From positions 1-28,771 of the forward strand of contig SVIK01000003.1 of assembly GCA_015069525.1 (NCBI GenBank): a stretch of 28,771 nt of DNA. The letters are read 5' to 3'. Position 1 is the stretch's first letter; every line of letters starts with the position of its first letter. Positions 15,620-22,900 of this stretch are shown piece by piece. Both the position numbers and the translations under genes were made by a program. This stretch comes from Clostridiales bacterium (GTDB lineage: Bacteria; Bacillota; Clostridia; Christensenellales; Borkfalkiaceae). Below the pieces are notes generated by a model. It was not told the origin of the DNA and did not search any database. It was given only the letters and a program-made list of their open reading frames with translations.

Positions 15620-15985
15620 TTAAATGCATACCGTTATTTCGCCTTGCGTAAGCGATGCGGGCGAGTGCCCCTCTTTCGCCAAAGCAAACGCCGTACAACC
15701 TTCGTCTAAAAGGCTTTCAAGCGCCTCGAATATATCGTTGGACAAGCCCACTTCGTCAAAATGGCGGAGGGCGCGTTTGATAACCTTTCCGTCCTTTTGC
15801 GCAAAATATTTACCCTCTAACACGAACGCGTGCATAACGGTTGCAGAGTTTTTCATTTCCTCCGTCTTGCCATTTTTCAGCCTATCCTCCACCGCTGTGG
15901 CAATGAGCTGAGCATAATTCCTTTTATCGACAAAACGGGCGTATTCTCGCCACGTATCGGCATTTAATACATGCAAAATATACAT
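15620..15985 (-). CDS. Unrecognised small soluble protein
   Basis: A 121-aa protein I cannot place. It has no signal peptide or TM segment. It starts MYILHVLNADTWREYARFVD, is mostly helical in the middle (basic and acidic, AQLIATAVEDRLKNGKTEEM), and has only two cysteines (in DEGCTA and at the end, VCI). AAGGAT lies about 10 nt before the ATG. It is 17 nt upstream of the MBL gene and read in the same direction, so the two are probably co-transcribed. The frame is clean and codon use matches its neighbours, so it is probably real. Confidence 0.75.
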   Translation of the reverse strand: MYILHVLNADTWREYARFVDKRNYAQLIATAVEDRLKNGKTEEMKNSATVMHAFVLEGKYFAQKDGKVIKRALRHFDEVGLSNDIFEALESLLDEGCTAFALAKEGHSPASLTQGEITVCI

Positions 15986-16011
15986 AGGTCTTCATCCTTA
16001 AAAACGAAAGG

Positions 16012-16045
16012 CTGTCGCCCTTTTTCAGGCGACAGTCTTTTTTAT
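16012..16045. terminator. Terminator hairpin after the pfl operon
   Basis: CTGTCGCC and GGCGACAG pair around an 8-nt loop, 36 nt past the end of the glycyl-radical gene. On the minus strand the tail is TTTCGTTTTT; on the plus strand it is TCTTTTTT, which is stronger. It probably ends the pfl transcript, possibly in both directions. Confidence 0.75.
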
Positions 16046-16080
16046 ACAATGATTGTTTTCCAAAACGAAGCCATTTTTAA

Positions 16081-16314
16081 TTACATGGATTCGTGAATCG
16101 TTCTGGAAATAACGTCGTCTTGCTGTTCTTTCGTAAGCTTAATGAAATTTACAGCATAACCGGATACACGGATAGTAAGCTGAGGATATTTTTCAGGGTG
16201 CGCTTGTGCATCCAAAAGCGTTTCGCGATTGAATACGTTTACGTTCAAGTGATATCCACCGTCGCTAACGTAGCCGTCCAACATATTTACCAAATTATCA
16301 ACTCTGTTCGACAT
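16081..16314 (-). CDS. Stand-alone glycyl-radical domain (C-terminal part of a split pyruvate formate-lyase)
   Basis: A 77-aa protein equal to the C-terminal Gly-radical domain of PFL: it shows NLVNMLDGYVSDGGYHLNVN, then NRETLLDA, HPEKYPQLTIRVSGYAVNF with the radical glycine, and ISRTIHESM at the end. It resembles GrcA/YfiD of E. coli, which replaces an oxygen-damaged PFL tail. Here it looks essential rather than a spare, because the PFL gene 86 nt upstream stops just before this domain. It has its own strong ribosome site (AAGGAGATAATATT before ATG), so it is not a frameshift artefact. Lengths add up: 677 + 77 = 754 aa against about 760 for a one-piece PFL. The activase at the head of the operon would install the radical. 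Confidence 0.93.
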   Translation of the reverse strand: MSNRVDNLVNMLDGYVSDGGYHLNVNVFNRETLLDAQAHPEKYPQLTIRVSGYAVNFIKLTKEQQDDVISRTIHESM

Positions 16315-16361
16315 AATATTATCTCCTTTCTTTTTATTTTATGATTTTCCTTTCGGGTTTT

Positions 16362-16385
16362 GCCTTTCCCTTTACCGAGAAAGGC
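16362..16385 (-). other. Hairpin between the two PFL parts
   Basis: GCCTTTC and GAAAGGC pair in the 86-nt gap between the PFL body and the glycyl-radical gene. There is no T-tract, so it is not a terminator. It could be an RNA-processing or stability element that sets the ratio of the two products. Confidence 0.45.
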
Positions 16386-16400
16386 AAGCCTACGGAATTT

Positions 16401-18434
16401 TTAGTCGTCTTTACCAAGCGAGCCAGGCGTAATCGAGAAGGTGTTAGAAATACCGTCTCTCGAATATTCGTAAGGAAGCTTTGCAACCGATTCAAGCGAA
16501 GCAAGTGCGCCGTTGCTATCTCTGCCGTGCATGGGGTTCGCACCAGGAGCAAGAGGCGTACCGCCACGTCTACCGTCGGGCGTATTACCCGTCTTCTTAC
16601 CGTATACGACATTGGACGTAATCGTCAAAATCGACGTCGTGGGTACGGAATCACGATAGGTGTAATGGCTCTTAACCTTCTTCATGAACGTCTTCAAAAT
16701 CCATACGGCAAGTTCGTCCGCTCTGTCGTCGTTGTTGCCATACTTAGGATACTCCCCTTCGATACGATAATCTACTACGATACCGTCTTCGTTGCGTACG
16801 GGGTATACTTTTGCGTATTTGATAGCCGACAAGGAGTCTGCTGCGCAGGAAAGACCTGCAATACCCGTAGCGAAGAAACGGCGTACGTTGGTGTCGTGCA
16901 AGGACATTTCAAGCGCTTCGTAGCTGTACTTATCGTGCATATAGTGGATAAGGTTGAGCGTGTTTACGTACAAATCAGCAAGCCACGTCATCATGTTATC
17001 GAACTTCTTGCATACTTCATCGAAGTCAAGCGCGTCGTTGCTCGAAATCGGCGTGAATTCGGGGGAAACTTGCATGGGTTTGCCCGTTTGCTTATCCTTC
17101 ATAAGCTCGTCCTTACCGCCGTTGATAGCGTAAAGCAAGCATTTTGCAAGGTTTGCTCTTGCACCGAAGAATTGCATGTCTTTACCCACTCTCATACAGC
17201 TTACACAGCAAGCAATTGCATAGTCGTCACCCATTTCAGGACGCATCAATTCGTCGCTTTCGTATTGGATGGAGGAGGTACGGATGGAAAGGTCTGCGCA
17301 GAATCTCTTGAATTCTACCGGCAATCTCTTCGACCAAAGCACCGTAAGGTTAGGTTCGGGTGCGGGGCCGAGGTTGTCAAGCGTGTGCAAGATACGGAAA
17401 GACGTTTTGGTGACAAGCGTTCTGCCGTCTACGCCCATACCGCCAATCGATTCGGTCACCCACGTCGGGTCGCCAGAGAAGAGTTCGTTATATTCCTTCG
17501 TTCTCATGAACTTAACGATACGAAGCTTCATAACGAAATGGTCGATAAATTCTTGTGCTTGTTCTTCGGTGATAAGTCCCTTCTTCAAGTCACGTTCGAT
17601 GTACACGTCAAGGAAAGTCGTGTTTCTACCGATGGACATAGCTGCGCCGTTTTGGTCCTTGATTGCACCAAGGTAGCCAAAGTACAACGCTTGAATCGCT
17701 TCTTGCGCCGTTTCAGCGGGACGGGAAATATCGCAACCATAAGAAGCTGCCATCGCTTTCAAGCCTTTAAGCGCTTTGATTTGGTCAGCGATTTCTTCGC
17801 GGTTTCTTACCTTTTCAGGCGTCATATCGCCGTTGATTGCAAGCTTATCTTCTTCTTTCTTCTTTATAAGGTAATCCACACCGTAAAGCGCTACACGACG
17901 ATAGTCGCCAATGATACGTCCTCTTCCGTATGCATCGGGCAAGCCAGTGAGAATATGTGCAGAACGAGCCGCACGCATTTCGGGCGTGTACGCGTCGAAC
18001 ACACCTTCGTTGTGCGTCTTTCTATATTTCGTGAAAATTTCTTTTACGTTCGGGTCGATTTTGTAGCCGTACATTTCAAGTGCGCCTTCCGACATACGAA
18101 TACCGCCGAAGGGTTGCAAAGCACGCTTGAAAGGTTCGTCCGTTTGCAAACCGACAATCTTTTCAAGTTCCTTATCCAAATACCCTGCGTCGTGCGAGGT
18201 GAGCGTGGAAACGATTTTCGTATCCGCGTTCAAAACGCCACCGTTTGCAAGTTCCTTCTTCGTCAAATCACAAACGATATCCCAAAGCTTTTTCGTCGCT
18301 TCCGTTGCGGGCGCCAAGAACTTGCCGTCGCCTTCGTACGGCGTGTAGTTGCGTTGAATGAAATCACGCACGTCTACTTCGTCGTTGCACCATTTACCGG
18401 GAACAAATCCCTCCCAACCTTTGTATTGCATCAT
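16401..18434 (-). CDS. pflB: Pyruvate formate-lyase catalytic body, lacking the glycyl-radical domain
   Basis: A 677-aa formate C-acetyltransferase, converting pyruvate and CoA to acetyl-CoA and formate under anaerobic conditions. The catalytic cysteine pair is Cys409-Cys410 (DYAIACCVSCMRVGKDMQFF). Family blocks RGRIIGDYRR (171-180), ITSNVVYGKKTGNTPDGRRG and APGANPMHGRDSNGALASLE are all present. It ends SITPGSLGKDD followed by a stop: exactly where normal PFL enters the linker to the glycyl-radical domain. That domain is encoded separately just downstream. AGGAGTAATGAT precedes the ATG at 18434; a second ATG follows directly. It lies 63 nt after the thioredoxin-like gene. The call as PFL rather than another glycyl-radical enzyme is strong. 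Confidence 0.95.
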   Translation of the reverse strand: MMQYKGWEGFVPGKWCNDEVDVRDFIQRNYTPYEGDGKFLAPATEATKKLWDIVCDLTKKELANGGVLNADTKIVSTLTSHDAGYLDKELEKIVGLQTDEPFKRALQPFGGIRMSEGALEMYGYKIDPNVKEIFTKYRKTHNEGVFDAYTPEMRAARSAHILTGLPDAYGRGRIIGDYRRVALYGVDYLIKKKEEDKLAINGDMTPEKVRNREEIADQIKALKGLKAMAASYGCDISRPAETAQEAIQALYFGYLGAIKDQNGAAMSIGRNTTFLDVYIERDLKKGLITEEQAQEFIDHFVMKLRIVKFMRTKEYNELFSGDPTWVTESIGGMGVDGRTLVTKTSFRILHTLDNLGPAPEPNLTVLWSKRLPVEFKRFCADLSIRTSSIQYESDELMRPEMGDDYAIACCVSCMRVGKDMQFFGARANLAKCLLYAINGGKDELMKDKQTGKPMQVSPEFTPISSNDALDFDEVCKKFDNMMTWLADLYVNTLNLIHYMHDKYSYEALEMSLHDTNVRRFFATGIAGLSCAADSLSAIKYAKVYPVRNEDGIVVDYRIEGEYPKYGNNDDRADELAVWILKTFMKKVKSHYTYRDSVPTTSILTITSNVVYGKKTGNTPDGRRGGTPLAPGANPMHGRDSNGALASLESVAKLPYEYSRDGISNTFSITPGSLGKDD

Positions 18435-18471
18435 ATCATTACTCCTAAAAATATATTTTGCTATCTAATAC

Positions 18472-18493
18472 CCGTTTCATAAACGGATTTTTT
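18472..18493 (+). other. Terminator-like hairpin between the thioredoxin-like gene and pflB
   Basis: CCGTTT-CAT-AAACGG followed by ATTTTTT on the plus strand, antisense to the operon. On the minus strand the same CCGTTT can pair either with AAACGG or with an upstream AACGG, giving two exclusive hairpins ahead of pflB. Role unknown. Confidence 0.35.
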
Positions 18494-18497
18494 GCCG

Positions 18498-18824
18498 TTA
18501 TTTTTTAAGCGCCTTGCGCTCCTCCAATTTTGCGTCCAACCAAAGTTCTAAAATCTCTTCCGGTTGAAAGCCTGCGCAACGGGCGAAAATCTCCTCGCCG
18601 TCCGTAAGCAATATCGTAGGTACGCGCGTGACGTCCCACTCCTCCATTAACGCCACCGTGGAATAATCCGCTTCCACGTGCACGAGCTTTAAATCTGCAC
18701 GCTCGCTACACAGCCTTTCTAAAATAGGCATAAGCGTTAAGCAGTTGGCACAAGATTCTCCGCTGATTTCCACACAGCAAAGCCCTTGCAGTTGTTTTTT
18801 ATAACCAAGTTCCTTTTCGTTCAT
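18498..18824 (-). CDS. Thioredoxin-like protein in the pfl operon
   Basis: A 108-aa cytoplasmic thioredoxin-fold protein with the redox pair Cys25-Cys28 (SGESCANC) in place of WCGPC, a cis-Pro loop (RVPTILL), and the C-terminal helix. Two further cysteines lie just before it (LCCVEI, 16-17). The ATG at 18824 overlaps the activase stop (ATGA) and has GGAGAAGGAAA in front; the longer in-frame start at 18839 adds five basic residues inside the activase gene. Its position between the activase and pflB suggests a role in PFL activation, cysteine protection or oxygen damage, but this is inference. Confidence 0.88.
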   Translation of the reverse strand: MNEKELGYKKQLQGLCCVEISGESCANCLTLMPILERLCSERADLKLVHVEADYSTVALMEEWDVTRVPTILLTDGEEIFARCAGFQPEEILELWLDAKLEERKALKK

Positions 18825-19552
18825 TTTCCTTCTCCGCAAAGAATACGTTTCGCGTTCTCTACCCGTTCCGTCGAAGGGGCTTGTACCCCTTGCAAGGGAT
18901 ATTCTATCCCAAGCTTTTCATACTTGACAACGCCCATCGTGTGATAGGGCAAAACCTCTACCCTTTCCACCGTTTTCAGCGTATCAATAAACGCGCGCGT
19001 ACGTTTTAACGAGTCGTCATTGTCCGTGATATTAGGCACGAGCACCTGTCGTATCCAAACGGGCGTATCGTTATCGCTTAAAAACCTTGCAAACGCAAGC
19101 GTGTTTTCGTTGCTCTGTCCCGTCAGCTTTTTACAAGCTTCGTCGTCGATATGCTTGATGTCGAGCAATACCAAATCGGTGACGTCAAGCAATTTTTTAT
19201 GCTTCTCTACGCAAGATACGTCGTTTGCCCGAAAGGTAAAACCCGAAGTATCCACGCACGTATGCATACCCATTTCTTTAAGCAAGGTAAACAGCTCCGT
19301 GACGAAATCGATTTGCAAAAGCGGTTCGCCCCCCGTGACGGTGACGCCACCCTTTTCACCAAAGTAGTTTCTATACTTCCAAGCGCGCTGTGCAATTTCC
19401 TGCGCGGTATATTCCTTCCCACCCGTTTTCCACGTGTCGGGATTATGACAGTATTGACAACGCAACGGACAACCTTGCAAAAATACTACGAAACGGATAC
19501 CAGGCCCGTCTACCGTACCGAAGGATTCAAACGAGTGTATTCTACCAGTCAT
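18821..19552 (-). CDS. pflA: Pyruvate formate-lyase activating enzyme (radical SAM)
   Basis: A 243-aa radical SAM enzyme that installs the glycyl radical on PFL. The 4Fe-4S cysteines are Cys28, Cys32 and Cys35 (GCPLRCQYCHNPD), preceded by the PflA signature SFGTVDGPGIRFVVF and followed by the GGEPLLQ motif. The ATG at 19552 is chosen because AGGAGGAGAA lies directly upstream; a longer frame from a TTG at 19603 would add 17 residues of no family similarity. First gene of the operon, and unusually upstream of pflB. Its stop overlaps the start of the thioredoxin-like gene. Its substrate here would be the separate 77-aa glycyl-radical protein docked on the PFL body. Confidence 0.95.
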   Translation of the reverse strand: MTGRIHSFESFGTVDGPGIRFVVFLQGCPLRCQYCHNPDTWKTGGKEYTAQEIAQRAWKYRNYFGEKGGVTVTGGEPLLQIDFVTELFTLLKEMGMHTCVDTSGFTFRANDVSCVEKHKKLLDVTDLVLLDIKHIDDEACKKLTGQSNENTLAFARFLSDNDTPVWIRQVLVPNITDNDDSLKRTRAFIDTLKTVERVEVLPYHTMGVVKYEKLGIEYPLQGVQAPSTERVENAKRILCGEGK

Positions 19553-19559
19553 TTCTCCT

Positions 19560-19618
19560 CCTATCTCGCCGATTGCTATCCCATGAAAATAGGCGACACG
19601 CAAAGCCTGCGCGACGCC
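19560..19618 (-). promoter_or_regulatory. Structured leader of the pfl operon
   Basis: In the roughly 80-nt leader, GGCG-T-CGCGCA pairs with TGCGTG-T-CGCC (19618-19592), a 10-bp stem with one T-T mismatch. A CCTAT segment at its foot (19593-19589) can instead pair with ATAGG in front of the ribosome site (19564-19560). A switch is possible but not shown. Confidence 0.35.
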
Positions 19619-19637
19619 CCTTTTGTCTCACGAATAC

Positions 19638-19666
19638 ATTATAACAAACGTTGAGCGTTTTGTCAA
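19638..19666 (-). promoter_or_regulatory. Promoter of the pfl operon
   Basis: Perfect TTGACA (19666-19661), 17-nt spacer and perfect TATAAT (19643-19638) on the minus strand. This is the strongest promoter in the window and fits high PFL expression. Confidence 0.88.
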
Positions 19667-19992
19667 GCCTTTGAATAAAATTTTTTTCCTTTTTGCGTGC
19701 TTTTTACGCGGAAAGTTTTGCCAACCTCTTCCGCGCCCCTTTTCAACTTTTATATATACATATATAAGTCCTATATTTATTATAAACCAAAACGAAGAAA
19801 AATTCAATACTTTTTCGAAAAAAAGTTTGATAAAAAATTACCAAGAACGCCCACTCGCGCCCTATTATCCATTTTTTGTTTGAATAAGTTAAAAATCGTT
19901 AAACGTTGAATTATTTTCGCTATTTATTTTTTCGCAAAAATATGATATAGTAGGTTTGATTTTTGTTATACAAAAATTATTATCCTATAAAA
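19667..19992. other. AT-rich intergenic region between the pfl promoter and the esterase lipoprotein gene
   Basis: A 326-bp gene-free stretch, very AT-rich, with an alternating tract (TATATATACATATATA, about 19749-19764). A weak -10 candidate (TATAGT, 19946-19951) faces the lipoprotein gene but has no convincing -35. Short frames inside it are low-complexity and have no ribosome sites. No RNA gene recognised. Confidence 0.5.
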
Positions 19993-22900
19993 ATGGAGAA
20001 TTACTATGAAAAATGGATTGCAAACATATCCTCTGCGGTTATCTTTTTATCCCTTCTTTCAGGCTGTAAAGGCGACGGCAACCCTACGCCAACTCCCCCT
20101 CAAACAAACGACCACGTCTGCTCTTTTACGCAAGAGGTTGTCAACGACACCTACTTGAAAAAATCCGCGACGTGCACCACCTCCGCGACCTATTATTATT
20201 CTTGTACGTGCGGAGAAAAAGGAAAGGATTTCTTCCCTTACGGCGGGCCGAACGGACATCAAGGCGGTACGGCGACGGAAACGAAAAAAGCGGTTTGTTT
20301 GGTGTGTGGACAAGAGTACGGCGATTTGTTGGCGCACTCCCATAACTACAACCAAAAGATTGCCCAAGCGGAATATTTAGCAAGCGAAGCCACCTGCTCT
20401 ACAAAGGCGACCTATTATTTCAGTTGCGTTTGCAAAGAAAGTGAAAAAGACGATACGCATACGTTTGAATACGGCACCTTCCGTCAACACGATTTTACGG
20501 GCGATTGGCAAGCAAACGAGAACGAGCATTGGCACGAATGCGCTTTCGACGATTGCACGGAAATTGATGAAAAAATCCCCCATACGGGTGGCACGGCAAC
20601 GGAAACGGAAAAAGCCGTTTGCGAAACTTGTAAAACGCCTTACGGCGATTTTGGAACGCACGTACACGTATTCGACCAACAAGTCGCAAACGATACCTAT
20701 AAAAAAGCGGACGCAACCTGCTCCACAAAGGCGACCTATTATTTCAGTTGCGTTTGCAAAGAAAGTGAAAAAGACGATACGCATACGTTTGAATACGGCA
20801 CTTTCCGTCAACACGATTTTACGGGCGATTGGCAAGCAAACGAGAACGAGCATTGGCACGAATGCGCTTTCGACGATTGCACGGAAATTGATGAAAAAAT
20901 CTCCCATACGGGTGGCGTAGCAACGGAAACGGAAAAAGCCGTTTGCGAAACTTGCAAAACGCCTTACGGCGATTTTGGAACGCACGTACACGTATTCGAC
21001 CAACAAGTTGCAGAAGACGCATACAAAAAAGCGGACGCAACCTGCTCCACAAAGGCGACCTATTATTTCAGTTGCGCTTGCAAAGAAAGTGAAAAGGACG
21101 ATACGCATACGTTTGAATACGGCACTTTCCGCCAACACGATTTTACGGGCGATTGGCAAGCAGACGAGAACGAGCATTGGCACGAGTGCGCTTTCGACGA
21201 TTGCACGGAAATTGATGAAAAAATCCCCCATACGGGTGGCGTAGCAACGGCAACAAAGCAAGCGTCTTGCGAAGTTTGCGGAGCAGAATACGGCGACTAT
21301 CTCGATTATTCTTATAAGATTGCATTTGCCCAAGATTCGCAATGGGTTATACTTAACAACGACGCATACAACAAAACGATTGCATGCACCGTTTGGAAAA
21401 ACTCGGCAGTAGACAGTAGCGCACAACCGCAATTCACCTTTGCCGACCCGTCGATTGCAAGATTGGACGGCACGACCTTAATCGGTTTGAAAGCGGGTGT
21501 GACGACGCTTACGGCGGAATATAAAGGGCAAACGGACACCATGCAAATAGAGGTATTGGAAGCGCTTGGACAACAAGTGACGGCGACCAATCCCGCACAG
21601 GTTAAATCGTTTGGGCGCGCTTATCCCACGGGCACAAACAACGAGCGTTTGCGCTTTATCAATACGGCAAGCGGTTTCGAAGTGAATTTCATCGGCACGG
21701 CAGTCACCTGTTATATCAATTTCGACGTATACGAAGCGCTATCGAACGGGCGCATGGGCGGATTAAAAATTTATTTAGACGGAGAACCTTTCTATTATTA
21801 TAAATCCGCCGTAGACGCCAACGGCGTTGCCATTACCTTGGTTGGACCCGTTGAAAACGGCTTCCATACCTTGAAAGTATTAAAGATGACCGAACAAGCC
21901 TTGGCGCAATGCGAGATTTGGGGGCTTACCACCGACGGCACGTTCGTCAGCCCGTTTGCGCATAAGGATTTGCTTTTCGAATTCTACGGCGATTCGATTA
22001 CCTGCGGATATGGCAACCTGCCTGACAGCGAAGGCATGATTTACGACCAAGACGGCACGAACACCTACGCCTCGATTGCCAGCGAATATTTCGGCGCGGA
22101 ATACGAGTGCGTTTCCTATTCGGGCATGGCGGTGGCTATTCCCAACGGAACGGTTAGCTACACCGTGCAAGATATCTTCGATAGGTACCACGAACAAAAA
22201 CGCGACGTATACGATATGAGCCAAACCGACCCCGACGTCGTTATCGTATCGCTTGGCACGAACGATTCGTTCAGTATGGGAACGGGCGGAAACGGCGCGC
22301 TCATTAAAAAATACGTAGAGTTTATCAAAGCGCTCCGCGCGAAACGTCCAAACGCACCCATCCTTTGCATTTACGGCTTGATGTGGACGGGCGGAAACGA
22401 GCTGGAAACGGAAAACTGTATCAAGCTCGCCGTAGAACAGCTTCGCCAAGAAGGCGTGGAAAAGGTGTACTATTCCCGCGTGGAAGCAAACATTACGGGC
22501 AAAGACGCGCACCCCGATGCAGAAGGACATCAACTCGCCGCGCAACAGTTGATTGAACTGATTAAACAATACGGGGAATTGGACGGCAAGCTACTTACCT
22601 CCCCCGAACTTTCCGACAATGCAAGCATTACTTATAATAGTAGTGCATTGGAAAACGTACGATTGGGCGATATCGTCAGCGTTCCTACCGCGACGGCGAA
22701 AGATTACGACGATACGGACATCAGCAATACCATCCAAATCGACGTGGGCTACTGCGACGAAAACGGAAACGTTTTGCAATGGTTGGATTCGTATATGCAA
22801 GCGGATTCCCCCGCTAAAACACTCACCGTTAAGGATTATAAAAATTGGATTATCCGTTATCGCGTGACGGGCGCCAACGAAAACACCGTCGTAAAGACGT

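Noticed and set aside
16315..16400. PFL split as a simple frameshift or sequencing error
   Set aside because: The gap is 86 nt with a stop, a hairpin and a strong ribosome site; the two proteins together are full length without missing residues.
16341..18482. A 713-codon plus-strand open frame opposite pflB
   Set aside because: It is antisense to a clear PFL gene, has no family features and is Arg/Val/Phe-rich as expected of a shadow frame.
19623..19883. Possible 86-aa gene in the intergenic region
   Set aside because: Low-complexity AT-rich translation, overlaps the pfl promoter, no ribosome site.
20377..21432. A 351-codon minus-strand frame and several repeated short frames in the repeat region
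   Set aside because: The 324-bp repeat is a multiple of three, so shadow frames stay open and repeat too. They lack start signals.
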